Positions 40,696 through 49,045 of a stretch of DNA of 64,000 nt are shown in pieces; the first letter of the stretch is position 1, and every line of letters starts with the position of its first letter. Source of the stretch: Hyphomicrobiales bacterium. GTDB taxonomy: Bacteria; Pseudomonadota; Alphaproteobacteria; Rhizobiales; MH13. Position numbers and translations under genes: made by a program. Below the pieces are notes generated by a model. The model was not told the origin of the DNA, searched no databases, and worked only from the letters and a program-made list of their open reading frames with translations. Where the stretch lies: positions 372,001 through 436,000 of the forward strand of contig JAEPOK010000001.1 in NCBI GenBank assembly GCA_017642935.1, read 5' to 3'.

Positions 40696-42350
40696 CAGGC
40701 GAAAAGTCCGTGCACGAACCAGCCGGGACGCTCGGTCTCCTGGCCGTAGAGCCCGTCGCGGAACACCCAGAAACGGCGGCCTTGCGTGTCTTCCACGCGG
40801 TAATAGTCGCGGGTGAGGCTGGCATCATCGAGCCGCCACCATTCCGGAGCGATCCTTTCAGGCCCCTCGGCGCGTGCCACATCGTGCAGCACGCGGCGCC
40901 AACGGAATTTCAGCGGCGGTCCGTCGGGAATTTCCGCCAGCGCTTCGATGCGCTGCGGATGCTGGAACATGTGGAGGGGGCGGCGCGGCGGTTCATCAGG
41001 ATGGCCGGCGTCCCAAACAAGGTCCGGCATGGCGATCTGATCGGTCAGCTGTTTGGAAGGATAGTCCTTGGCGGCGACCTCATAAGCGGCGCGCTCGGGG
41101 ATGTGGGTTTGCGCACTGGCAAAGCGCAGTACCGCGTCCTTGCCGAGCCGGGTTGAAAGCGTGTCGACAAGCGCGGCCACCTCCTCATCGGCCATTTCAT
41201 GGCTATCAAGGCTGGTCTGAGGCTGCGCAAACGGCGCGCAGGCGGCCACCGACAGACGTAGAAGGTCGTAGCCGAAACCGGGATCAAGCGGATCGGCGAG
41301 CGTGTCGATGCGCTCGCGGAAAAGTCGCAAAATGGGCGCGGCTGCACGGGTGGGCAGGGACGTTTCCACGCGCAAACGGCGCACCGCACCATCGGTGCGG
41401 AACAGGCTTGCCTCGAATGCCGTGCCGCCTTGCCCACGCTTTTCCAGCATCGCACCAGCCTCGCCCATCAAATGCTCGATGGTCGCCAGCACATCCTCTT
41501 CGCGGCCAATCGGTTCGCCGAACCGACGCTCCACCGTGCATTGGGGCAAGGGGCGGCGGGCAATGATGGCGATGTCTTCTTCGCCAAGAACCCGTGTCAG
41601 ATTTGTGGGCAGATCCCTGCCGAAACGCGCCGCCAAGGGTGCGCGCGGCCGGGTGGCGAGATCGCCGATGGTGGCAAGCCCGGCGCGGTTCAGGGCGACG
41701 CAGGTGTCGTGGCCAATGCCCAGTGCAGCCACGGGCAGCGTGGCCATGGCAGCGGGTTCGGCGCCTTTGGGCACGATGCCACCTTTGCCAAAACGGGCAA
41801 GGGCGCGGGCCGTGTCGGGGGTGGATGCGATGGCAGAGGCGATCTCCATGCCGGCTTGCGTGAAGCGGAGGCTTAGATCGTTGCGCAGTTCGCTCTCGCC
41901 GCCGAAAAGATGGGCGCAGCCGGTGATGTCGAGCACCACGCCATCGGCGCCATCCAAGGCGACCAGAGGTGTGTAGCGATCACAGAAATCGGCCATGCGG
42001 TCCAGAAGCGCGCTGTCGGCGGGCCGGTCGGTATCGACGGCGATAAGCTCCGGCACGCGCGCCCTTGCATCGGCCAGTGTCAGACCAGGGGTCAGGCCAA
42101 GCGTCAGCGCAGTTTGGCTGACGGCTGCGAGCCGCATCGCGCCGCGATGCTTCTCGATGAAGACGATCGGAGCCTTATCCTGTTCGGGCCAATGGCTTGC
42201 CTGCCGCCTTAAGCGATCGGCGGGCAGAAACGGAAACCACACCGCCAGATAGCGGCTCGCCGGGGAGCGGCTGACCGGCTGAGCGTTTTTCGCCTGCGAT
42301 ACGCGTGATGGCTTGCTCTGTTGCGATGGATTTGAACTGGCCGAGCTCAT
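40695..42350 (-). CDS. imuB: ImuB, inactive Y-family polymerase of the mutasome
   Basis: 551 residues from ATG 42350, which has GGAG seven bases upstream; a GTG 15 bases earlier is possible. The Y-family fold begins at SRYLAVWFPFLPADRLRRQA, but the catalytic acidic residues of true Y polymerases (an Asp in the first motif) are absent, as expected for ImuB, which bridges the beta-clamp and DnaE2. The gene overlaps the end of imuA by 176 bases in another frame, an unusually long coding overlap. Confidence 0.93.
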   Translation of the reverse strand: MSSASSNPSQQSKPSRVSQAKNAQPVSRSPASRYLAVWFPFLPADRLRRQASHWPEQDKAPIVFIEKHRGAMRLAAVSQTALTLGLTPGLTLADARARVPELIAVDTDRPADSALLDRMADFCDRYTPLVALDGADGVVLDITGCAHLFGGESELRNDLSLRFTQAGMEIASAIASTPDTARALARFGKGGIVPKGAEPAAMATLPVAALGIGHDTCVALNRAGLATIGDLATRPRAPLAARFGRDLPTNLTRVLGEEDIAIIARRPLPQCTVERRFGEPIGREEDVLATIEHLMGEAGAMLEKRGQGGTAFEASLFRTDGAVRRLRVETSLPTRAAAPILRLFRERIDTLADPLDPGFGYDLLRLSVAACAPFAQPQTSLDSHEMADEEVAALVDTLSTRLGKDAVLRFASAQTHIPERAAYEVAAKDYPSKQLTDQIAMPDLVWDAGHPDEPPRRPLHMFQHPQRIEALAEIPDGPPLKFRWRRVLHDVARAEGPERIAPEWWRLDDASLTRDYYRVEDTQGRRFWVFRDGLYGQETERPGWFVHGLFA

Positions 42351-43056
42351 GGTGCCACTCCACACGCCAGCTTTGTCCGTGGGTGCCGGCTTTGTTGCGT
42401 AAAAGGGTGATGTCGAAGGTTGGATATCCAGGGGCGCCCGCTGCCAAAGCCCGTGAGGGCGCGGCGCGCACCTGCCAGCGGGTGAAGGCGGTGCTTGCCT
42501 GCTCTTGGGTGGCGGCGCGCAACAAAAAAGGGGTTGTGCCTGAGTGTTCGGCGGCCAGCGCCAAGCGCCGCGTTGCGGTCAGATCAAGCTCTTTGGGTGA
42601 TCCCCAGGCTTCGATAATAACGGCGCTGAGAGAGGCGCAGCGCACCGCCTCCAGCCCGGCAGATAAAAGATGAATCGGCTTGCCGACCCGCACGCTGATG
42701 AGATTGGCCGGATCAAGTCCGATGCCGCTTAACCCGTGCGGATAAAGCCGGCCTGTTTCGCTTTCGCTCATCGTTTGGCGGATCCACACAATGGAACGTG
42801 CATCTTCAGAACGGTTTGAGAGCGTGGCCCTTTGGACAAGCGCCGCAGCAAAGCCACTGGTGGCGGCCATATCGGCGGTCTCGCTGGCGTAAGCTTCGTG
42901 CAAAAGCCCCAGCGGCAGACCGCCTTTCAGATGCGCATCGATGGCAGGAACACCCAGGGCAAGCTGGCCACGCGCACGCCATGTATGGTCACGGGGGGTT
43001 AGCGCCTCCAATTGGCGGCGTAAGTTTACGGCGGACGCGTTTATCGGTTGGCCCAT
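42175..43056 (-). CDS. imuA: ImuA, RecA-like SOS mutasome protein
   Basis: 293 residues from ATG 43056 (a GTG at 43068 is the alternative). LPLGLLHEAYASETADMAAT is the degenerate RecA-like region where the Walker A motif is eroded, as in ImuA homologues. Needed with ImuB and DnaE2 for damage-induced mutagenesis. A LexA box lies 29 bases upstream. The C-terminal 58 codons overlap imuB. Confidence 0.92.
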   Translation of the reverse strand: MGQPINASAVNLRRQLEALTPRDHTWRARGQLALGVPAIDAHLKGGLPLGLLHEAYASETADMAATSGFAAALVQRATLSNRSEDARSIVWIRQTMSESETGRLYPHGLSGIGLDPANLISVRVGKPIHLLSAGLEAVRCASLSAVIIEAWGSPKELDLTATRRLALAAEHSGTTPFLLRAATQEQASTAFTRWQVRAAPSRALAAGAPGYPTFDITLLRNKAGTHGQSWRVEWHHELGQFKSIATEQAITRIAGEKRSAGQPLPGEPLSGGVVSVSARRSLKAAGKPLARTG

Positions 43057-43077
43057 GATGTGATTCACAGCCTTAAG

Positions 43078-43099
43078 AGTATATGTTCCTGTTTTGTTC
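43078..43099 (-). promoter_or_regulatory. LexA (SOS) box and -10 element of the imuA-imuB-dnaE2 operon
   Basis: GTTC-CTGTTTT-GTTC at 43085-43099 exactly fits the alphaproteobacterial LexA consensus GTTC-N7-GTTC. On the coding (minus) strand a TATACT -10 hexamer follows directly (43078-43083), so bound LexA would cover the promoter. This predicts damage induction of the cassette. Confidence 0.85.
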
Positions 43100-43212
43100 T
43101 ATAACAGACTCCCCAGCGCCAAGAGTCAATCGCTGGCGTGATTTTGGCTGTGATTTGTGCCGTGACGCGTGGGGTGACACGCGCTGGCGCCACCCTCAAA
43201 CATCGGTCGCGA

Positions 43213-43620
43213 TTAACGCAGCACCAACACCGAGCAGTGGGCGCGGCGGACAACGCGCGCCGTGGTCGAGCCCAGCACATAATCAGTGGCGCCAGGGGCA
43301 TGCGAGCCCATGATGATCAGTTCGATGCCGTTCTCATGGGCGTAGTTGGCGATTTGGACGCCTGGCTTACCTGTGATCACCTTGCATTCAAGGTCAGGGG
43401 CATCGCCAGCTACAGCTTGCAGCTTACCAAGGATGCTCGTTGTCAGATGGTTTTCCGACTTTACGGTCACAAACTCGGCGACGAAGCCGCTGACCTGTTC
43501 CAGCACGGTGAGAAGGATGATCTTGCCGCCCGGCGCCAGCATTTCGCGGGCGCGGACAAGTTTTTGCGCGACGAGCGTTTCATGGTCGAGCGCGACGGGG
43601 ATGAGGATAGAATTATACAT
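43213..43620 (-). CDS. Universal stress protein (UspA family)
   Basis: 135 residues from ATG 43620. SILIPVALDHETLVAQKLVR is the N-terminal strand-helix with an Asp in the ATP pocket, and IIMGSHAPGATDYVLGSTTA is close to the G-2x-G-9x-G(S/T) nucleotide-binding motif. USP proteins of this size often sit with TRAP transporters (compare TeaD) and regulate uptake. Here it is the last gene of the sulfonate operon, 34 bases after the exporter gene. Confidence 0.88.
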   Translation of the reverse strand: MYNSILIPVALDHETLVAQKLVRAREMLAPGGKIILLTVLEQVSGFVAEFVTVKSENHLTTSILGKLQAVAGDAPDLECKVITGKPGVQIANYAHENGIELIIMGSHAPGATDYVLGSTTARVVRRAHCSVLVLR

Positions 43621-43654
43621 GGTGTCCTTTCCTATCGGTTGCCATCGGGGGGCA

Positions 43655-44719
43655 TCACCAAAGCGCGATAACACCCAGGACGTGGAGCCCGAGCCCGAAG
43701 AAGATTGCAATGAAGAGGGTCTGTGCAACGAGAAATGCCACAGCTGATCTGCCGACTTTGACCACATCGCTAAGGCGGGTTTTGAGGCCAACGGCGGCAA
43801 TAGCGAGCAGAAGCAGCCAGCCTGAAAGCGTGGCGGCGACCTGGGTGAGGATCGGCGGGACGGCAAAAAGTGAATTGATGGTGGCGAGCAGAACGAACAC
43901 CATCACAAAGCCCGGCATCAGCGGCGGTCGGGCGCTGCTCGTCTCGCCATCCCGTTCCCGTGTGGCGCTGACGAACCGGATAATGAGGGCCGCGCCGATC
44001 ACAATGGGTGCCAGCATCGAAACGCGTAGCAGTTTCACCAGCGTAGCCGTCTCGCCGGCCTCGTTGGAAATGGAAAAACCCGCACCGACAACTTGTGCCA
44101 CATCGTGGATGGTGGCGCCGAGAAACACACCGGCCACATAGTCGCTGAGCCCGAAAAAGTGCGTCACGGGCGGGTAGGCGATCATGGCAACAGTGGACAG
44201 CACCGTGACGCCGACAATGGTGAAGACCAGCCTATCTTCTGAGCGCTCATCGCGTGGCAGAACGGCGGCGATAGCAATGGCTGCTGATGCCCCACAAATG
44301 GCCACGGCGCCGGCTGACAGAAACCCAAAGCGATATTGAAACCCTGCAAGCCGTGCGGTCACCAGGCCAAAGGCAATGGTTGCAAAAACAGCGCCTGCGA
44401 TGAGCAAGACAGTCGGCAGACCTAGACCGGTCACCATCTCAAAACTGATCCGCGCGCCGAGCAGTGCCACACCGATCCGTAAGACAGGTTTGGCGCCATA
44501 GGCGATCCCCGGTTTGCAGCGCGGGACTTGCGACAAAAAATTCAGCATCAGGCCGATGACCAGCGCCATCAGCATGGCTGGGATTTGTGAGTTATCAGCG
44601 ATGAACTGGCTCGCCATCGCGATGAGCGCGGCAAGCGCTAGACCGGGGAAGAAATCGTAGAGGCGCTGCCACCACGTGTCTGGCGGTTCACTGAGCGCGA
44701 TGTTGGCTTGATCGATCAT
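43655..44719 (-). CDS. suyZ: Putative sulfite/sulfate exporter SuyZ-like (YeiH family)
   Basis: 354 residues, about 10 helices, same PF03601 family as the protein at 11919-12899: ICGASAAIAIAAVLP and GATIHDVAQVVGAGFSIS are shared. It has a longer N-terminus (MIDQANIALSEPPDTWWQRL). In suyAB loci SuyZ is proposed to export sulfite or sulfate freed by the sulfo-lyase. ATG overlaps the comC stop (ATGA), giving tight coupling to the sulfolactate genes. Confidence 0.85.
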   Translation of the reverse strand: MIDQANIALSEPPDTWWQRLYDFFPGLALAALIAMASQFIADNSQIPAMLMALVIGLMLNFLSQVPRCKPGIAYGAKPVLRIGVALLGARISFEMVTGLGLPTVLLIAGAVFATIAFGLVTARLAGFQYRFGFLSAGAVAICGASAAIAIAAVLPRDERSEDRLVFTIVGVTVLSTVAMIAYPPVTHFFGLSDYVAGVFLGATIHDVAQVVGAGFSISNEAGETATLVKLLRVSMLAPIVIGAALIIRFVSATRERDGETSSARPPLMPGFVMVFVLLATINSLFAVPPILTQVAATLSGWLLLLAIAAVGLKTRLSDVVKVGRSAVAFLVAQTLFIAIFFGLGLHVLGVIALW

Positions 44720-45747
44720 CGCTGACCACCAGCCAGGCGCGCCTCGCCCTCGGCCAACGCTTGTACTTGCTGGACGTAATGCCGGGGCACATCCAGACCG
44801 TGTTCCCGTGCGGCCTTAAGGCTTGCCGCGCGGCGTTCTCCGGGCAAACGCGCGTCTTCCAGATGGCTGATAGTGGTCAGCAATTCTTCCAGCCGCTCGG
44901 AAAATCCAGACTGTTCGTGCGGCTTCAACGCGATCAAGAACTGTCCAACGCGCGGTGGCGGGCCTTCGCCGGTAAAAAAGGACGACGCTTGGCGGCTCAT
45001 CGCAGCGCCTGTGAGCAGGGCTGCCAAAATCTCCACCATGAGAGCCAACGACGTCCCCTTGGCGCGGCCAATCGGCACCATGGTTCCTTTCAGGCCTTCG
45101 TGCGGGTCGGTGGTCGGATTGCCGCCGGCGTCGAGCGCCCATCCTTCGGGGATGCGCGCGCCCGTTTTTGCCGCATGCATGACCTTGCCGCGCGCTACAC
45201 GGCTCAGCGAAAGGTCGATCACCAGGGGTGACGCATTCTGGCGTGGTGCGGCGAAGGCGATGGGATTGGTGCCAAAGACGGGAACCGACGACCCCCAAGG
45301 CGCAATCGCTGCGGGTGCGTTGGCAAACATCATTGCCACCAGCCCTTTGGTGGCCAGCGCTTCGACATGCTGGGCGAGGGCACCGCAATGATGTGAGTTG
45401 GTCACGGCCATCGTGGCGACGCCCTGAGTTTCAGCTGCAGTTTCCCCTTCCTCAATGGCTTGTTCAAGGGCCGGGTAGGCGAAGCCAAACTTAGCATCGG
45501 TCAGCAGACTTCCCGGCGCCAGGACCTCTGTCTGTGGGTTGGCGTTGCCAGCAATCTTGCCGCTTCGAACTTGTGCCACATAGTCGTCAATGCGTGAGAA
45601 CCCATGGCCGGCTTGACCCTCGGCTTCCGCCCCGACCAAAGCGCGGGCAACGCTATCGGCCGTCGACAAGGGCACGCCATTGGCGACAAAGGCCGATGAC
45701 ACCAGCGCGTTCGCGTCTTCAAGGCTGAGACGAACCATGTCGCTCAT
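44716..45747 (-). CDS. comC: (R)-sulfolactate dehydrogenase, ComC type (malate/L-lactate dehydrogenase family)
   Basis: 343 residues of the Ldh_2 (type 2 malate/lactate dehydrogenase) fold. Motifs: GHGFSRIDDYVAQVRSGKIA, the catalytic-region VTNSHHCGALAQHVEALA, and GTNPIAFAAPRQ. ComC oxidises (R)-sulfolactate to sulfopyruvate in sulfolactate-degrading bacteria and runs the other way in coenzyme M synthesis. Its place between suyB and the exporter supports that substrate. No obvious (S)-sulfolactate dehydrogenase (SlcC) is in the window, so the enantiomer cycle would be incomplete or served elsewhere. Confidence 0.82.
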   Translation of the reverse strand: MSDMVRLSLEDANALVSSAFVANGVPLSTADSVARALVGAEAEGQAGHGFSRIDDYVAQVRSGKIAGNANPQTEVLAPGSLLTDAKFGFAYPALEQAIEEGETAAETQGVATMAVTNSHHCGALAQHVEALATKGLVAMMFANAPAAIAPWGSSVPVFGTNPIAFAAPRQNASPLVIDLSLSRVARGKVMHAAKTGARIPEGWALDAGGNPTTDPHEGLKGTMVPIGRAKGTSLALMVEILAALLTGAAMSRQASSFFTGEGPPPRVGQFLIALKPHEQSGFSERLEELLTTISHLEDARLPGERRAASLKAAREHGLDVPRHYVQQVQALAEGEARLAGGQR

Positions 45748-45762
45748 GAGGCATGTCCTGGT

Positions 45763-45789
45763 TGCGGGCGGCCGTTCGAGCCGCCCGCA
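45763..45789 (-). promoter_or_regulatory. Perfect 10-bp hairpin between suyB and comC
   Basis: TGCGGGCGGC and GCCGCCCGCA pair perfectly around a 7-base loop, in the 53-base gap after suyB. No T-run follows on the minus strand. It probably protects the suyAB part of the mRNA, giving more lyase than downstream dehydrogenase and exporter. Confidence 0.5.
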
Positions 45790-45800
45790 TGGGAGGGGTT

Positions 45801-46982
45801 TTAGGCGCTGCGATAGAGCTTGGTCATCGAGAACTCGCGGTGACCCAGCGCTTCGGCAGCCGTGTTGCGGCCATTGGCCGTGCGACGGATCATTTCGATC
45901 AAGGCATCACCCGCCTCATCGATGGTCTGCTCGCGGCGCAAAATGCCGGACACATCGACATCCACATGCTCACCCATAGTGCGCACGGTGCGCGGGTTCG
46001 CGGTGATTTTGATCACCGGCACGATGGGGTTGCCGACCACATTGCCTTGCCCAGTCGGGAAAGTGTGGATGACGGCGCCACCGGCGGCCATCAGCGTCAC
46101 GCATTCGGCAGCTGCAGACGAGGAGTCCATGAAATAGAGACCGTTGCCCTGACCGGGCGCTTCGGCTGGCTCAAGAATGTCGATGTACTGCGACGTGCGA
46201 CCGATTTTCTCCAGATTGCCCAGGGCCTTCTCTTCGATGGTCGTCAGACCGCCTTCGATATTGCCTTTGGTTGGCTGACTATCGGAAAGATCATCGGTCT
46301 GGTGGGCGAAGATGACGTCGTCCTGATAGGCCTTCCACATTTTGTACCAGCGCTCGCCAACCTCTTCATTGATGGCGCGTTTCTGGCAGATGTGCTCGGC
46401 GCCTGTGATCTCCGACGTTTCACCGAAGAAGCCGGTGATGCCTTCAGGCAGCAGCTTGTCGTACATGTTGCCGACGGTAGGGCAGGAACCCAGACCGGTG
46501 GTGGTGTCGGATTCACCACATTTGGTGGACACCCAAAGCTCTTTGACCGAGCATTCTACACGCTGGATTTCCGACGCCTGATGGACGAAATCCTTGGCGG
46601 CCCAGGACGCAGCGCGGATGGTTTCCAAATCGCCCTTTTGCTCGATGGAGAACTCGGCAACCGGCTTGCCAGTCTTGCGGATGCCGTCGGCGATGCGCTT
46701 CGTCCAGCCCGGCTCAATGCCGATCACCACAACCGAGTGGACGTTGGGGTTGGCGCCTGTGCCGATGATGGTGCGGAAATGTAATTCCAGGTCTTCGCCG
46801 AACTGCAAGCGGCCATAGGCGTGCGGGATCGCCAGCGTGCCTTTGATGTTGTTGGCAACCGCCTCACAGGCAGCATTGGAAATGTCGTCCACCGGCAAAA
46901 TCAGCACGTGGTTGCGCACGCCGACGCGGCCGTTCTCGCGCCGGTAGCCATGGAAAGTGATGTTTGAATATTTCGATGCCAT
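45801..46982 (-). CDS. suyB: (2R)-3-sulfolactate sulfo-lyase large subunit SuyB
   Basis: 393 residues of the altronate dehydratase (UxaA C-terminal) family. The conserved metal-site block is [20 protein letters not shown], with [14 protein letters not shown] and [20 protein letters not shown] further on. SuyAB splits (R)-sulfolactate into pyruvate and sulfite using iron. Paired SuyA, ComC and an exporter argue for sulfolactate instead of altronate. It follows suyA by 9 bases. Confidence 0.92.
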   Translation of the reverse strand: MASKYSNITFHGYRRENGRVGVRNHVLILPVDDISNAACEAVANNIKGTLAIPHAYGRLQFGEDLELHFRTIIGTGANPNVHSVVVIGIEPGWTKRIADGIRKTGKPVAEFSIEQKGDLETIRAASWAAKDFVHQASEIQRVECSVKELWVSTKCGESDTTTGLGSCPTVGNMYDKLLPEGITGFFGETSEITGAEHICQKRAINEEVGERWYKMWKAYQDDVIFAHQTDDLSDSQPTKGNIEGGLTTIEEKALGNLEKIGRTSQYIDILEPAEAPGQGNGLYFMDSSSAAAECVTLMAAGGAVIHTFPTGQGNVVGNPIVPVIKITANPRTVRTMGEHVDVDVSGILRREQTIDEAGDALIEMIRRTANGRNTAAEALGHREFSMTKLYRSA

Positions 46983-46993
46983 GATTTTCGGTC

Positions 46994-47284
46994 CTACCAG
47001 CGCTTAGTTTTGCAGTTGTGGGTGTGCAGGTGCTCGCCCTGCGCCACGTCGGCGACGATTTTGCCGATGTCTTCGCCGTATTTCATGCAGGTATCGCCCG
47101 TTTTCAGGTCTTTCAGCGCGATCTTGTGGCCAATGGGCACATCGTGCTTGGCGGTCAGGCGGAACGTTGAATTGTCGTGGGTAATGCAGCACAGCATGTC
47201 GGTACCTGCAGTTAGCCCCTCAACCACGACAACGCCGACATTGTCGGCCTGCTCGTGAACAAGAAGGTGTGGAATTTCAGACAT
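46994..47284 (-). CDS. suyA: (2R)-3-sulfolactate sulfo-lyase small subunit SuyA
   Basis: 96 residues, one SAF domain as in the N-terminal part of altronate dehydratase. [38 protein letters not shown] and the end [14 protein letters not shown] match known SuyA. The small subunit completes the active site with SuyB. Preceded by the zinc alcohol dehydrogenase gene (10-base gap) in the same operon. Confidence 0.93.
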   Translation of the reverse strand: MSEIPHLLVHEQADNVGVVVVEGLTAGTDMLCCITHDNSTFRLTAKHDVPIGHKIALKDLKTGDTCMKYGEDIGKIVADVAQGEHLHTHNCKTKRW

Positions 47285-47294
47285 GGATGTCTCC

Positions 47295-48287
47295 TCAATG
47301 ATCTGGTTTTAATAGGATTTTTGGTGCGGGGACCGTGCCAGCGCGAATCGCCTGGAAGGCCGCCTGGCCATCTTCCAGAGGCCAATTGTCGGTCCAGTCG
47401 AGGGTGCCGAGGCGGCCCTCGAACATCGCTTGGGTCGTGTCGCGGAAGTCCTGCGCGGTGTAGGTGTACGTGCCTATAAAGGTGATTTCCTGCAGCGTCA
47501 TCCGCCGGATATCGAGACCGCCAGCGGCGCTGCCGAGGCCGATATGAACGATCACCCCGCCGGGTTTGGCGTGCGCCGAGGCCTGCGAGCGTGAGGCTTC
47601 GATGCCAACGCCATCGACGATGATGTCAAACATCTGAGTGGCCGACAGTTGATCGGGGGCGATCGAGTTTTGGCCGCACTGTTCATTCAGATATGTGCGT
47701 CGCTCAGCGTTGGGTTCAACAATCAAAATGTCAGAGATGCCTTGAGCCTTCAGGCTCAAGGCAGCGCCCAAGCCAATGGCGCCCCCACCCATGACAAGCG
47801 CATTTGCTTGGCTGGGATTTACGATCAGTGCTTTGCCAAGGCGTACGGCATGCCAGCCACAGGCGATGGGTTCGGCCAAGGCCGCCTTGTCGGTGCTGAT
47901 CGTATCGGGCAGGGCAACGAGGTTCCGCTCAGGCATCGCCAACTGTTCAGCAAACCCGCCTTCGCGCGGCTGCATGGAGATGATCTGCCGATCGGGGCAA
48001 AGATTGTCGCGGCCCGATACGCAGGCCTTACAATGACCGCAGGTGACGAGCGGGTTCACCGTCACGCGTTGCCCGCTGTTCGGTCCACTGGTCAGGGTTC
48101 CGCTCACCTCATGCCCAAGGATCAACGGGGCAGGGCGGCGCTCATCGTGACCGAGAAAGGCGTGCAAGTCCGAGCCGCAAATGCCGACACTGTCGACGCG
48201 CACCATGACCTCGCCATCGGCTGCCACCGGGTCGGCGACATCGCGATAGGCAAGCGTCTCGGGCGCGGTGTAGACGAGGGCCTTCAT
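47295..48287 (-). CDS. Zinc-dependent alcohol dehydrogenase, candidate DHPS 2-dehydrogenase (HpsO/HpsP role)
   Basis: 330 residues from ATG 48287, overlapping the SDR stop by 4 bases. Medium-chain dehydrogenase: catalytic Zn ligands in GICGSDLHAF and LILGHEVSG, structural Zn cysteines in CGHCKACVSGRDNLC, NAD loop MGGGAIGLGAALSL. In DHPS-degrading Cupriavidus and Ruegeria, two dehydrogenases (HpsO, HpsP) interconvert (S)- and (R)-DHPS through the 2-keto compound. This gene and the next form that pair here; I do not assign which is O or P. Confidence 0.8.
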   Translation of the reverse strand: MKALVYTAPETLAYRDVADPVAADGEVMVRVDSVGICGSDLHAFLGHDERRPAPLILGHEVSGTLTSGPNSGQRVTVNPLVTCGHCKACVSGRDNLCPDRQIISMQPREGGFAEQLAMPERNLVALPDTISTDKAALAEPIACGWHAVRLGKALIVNPSQANALVMGGGAIGLGAALSLKAQGISDILIVEPNAERRTYLNEQCGQNSIAPDQLSATQMFDIIVDGVGIEASRSQASAHAKPGGVIVHIGLGSAAGGLDIRRMTLQEITFIGTYTYTAQDFRDTTQAMFEGRLGTLDWTDNWPLEDGQAAFQAIRAGTVPAPKILLKPDH

Positions 48288-49045
48288 TTGGCGGTGTAGC
48301 CTCCGTCGAGCATCAGCACCTGGCCGGTCACATAGGCGGACGCTTGCGAGCACAGAAAGAGAAGGGGACCGTCAAGATCTTCCAGCTCTCCGTTGCGGCC
48401 GATGCAGGTTTGCGCGGCGTTCCGGGCGGCACGGTCCGGATCGTCGAAGACGGCGGCGGTGAGTTCGGTGCGAAAGAAGCCCGGGCCGATGGCGTTTGCA
48501 GTGATGCCGTCAGCCGACCAGGCCTGCGCCATCGCGCGGGTAAGCTGGCCGATGCCGCCCTTGGACGCGCCATAAGAAAGCCCACCGGGAAAGGCCCGGG
48601 TCGTTTGCAGGCTCGCGAATGTCACGATGCGGCCCCAGCCTGCTTCTCGCATAGCTGGCACGAGGGCTTGGCTTAGGAAAAACGGCGCGGCGAGGTTCAA
48701 GTCCATCGTCACATCCCAACCATCGGGTGTGACGTCGTCGGCTGGCTCGCGATTGTTGATGCCTGCCGCATGAACCAATATCGATGGCGATCCAAACGGT
48801 TCAGAGACTTGGGCTGCAACGCCCCTCAGCGATGCGCGATCGGATAGATCGGCCTCAACGCCACGCACCTTGTTGCCGCCCTCGGCTTGAAGTTCATCGA
48901 GCGCAGATCGACGACGGGCAACGCCGACGACATGCGCTCCGGCGCGTGCCAGCACAAGCGCCGCACGACGGCCAAGGCCGGCGCTAGCTCCAGTGACGCA
49001 GGCAACGCGGCCTTTGACATCAAAGAGGGCAGACGGCTCAGTCAT
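48284..49045 (-). CDS. Short-chain dehydrogenase, candidate DHPS 2-dehydrogenase (HpsO/HpsP role)
   Basis: 253 residues, classical SDR. Cofactor loop VTGASAGLGRRAALVLA (a small residue pattern favouring NAD(P)), NNREPA for the NxxG-type site, catalytic Ser in FASLQTTRA and YGASKGG with Tyr and Lys. C-terminal YVTGQVLMLDGGYTAK is typical. It begins inside the end of hpsN (8-base overlap) and ends overlapping the zinc dehydrogenase. Pair-wise racemisation of DHPS is inferred from the cluster. Confidence 0.82.
   Translation of the reverse strand: MTEPSALFDVKGRVACVTGASAGLGRRAALVLARAGAHVVGVARRRSALDELQAEGGNKVRGVEADLSDRASLRGVAAQVSEPFGSPSILVHAAGINNREPADDVTPDGWDVTMDLNLAAPFFLSQALVPAMREAGWGRIVTFASLQTTRAFPGGLSYGASKGGIGQLTRAMAQAWSADGITANAIGPGFFRTELTAAVFDDPDRAARNAAQTCIGRNGELEDLDGPLLFLCSQASAYVTGQVLMLDGGYTAK

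Noticed and set aside
38734-40749. Two long plus-strand frames (269 and 323 codons) opposite dnaE2
   Set aside because: They mirror the dnaE2 reading frame, show no domain, and have no promoter or ribosome site of note.
45753-46784. 343-codon frame antisense to suyB
   Set aside because: Product is a Gly/Asp/Ala/Val-rich shadow with no family features; suyB is certain.
45801-47284. Altronate dehydratase (UxaA)
   Set aside because: Split into SAF small subunit and large subunit next to ComC, HpsN and an exporter; this is the SuyAB arrangement.
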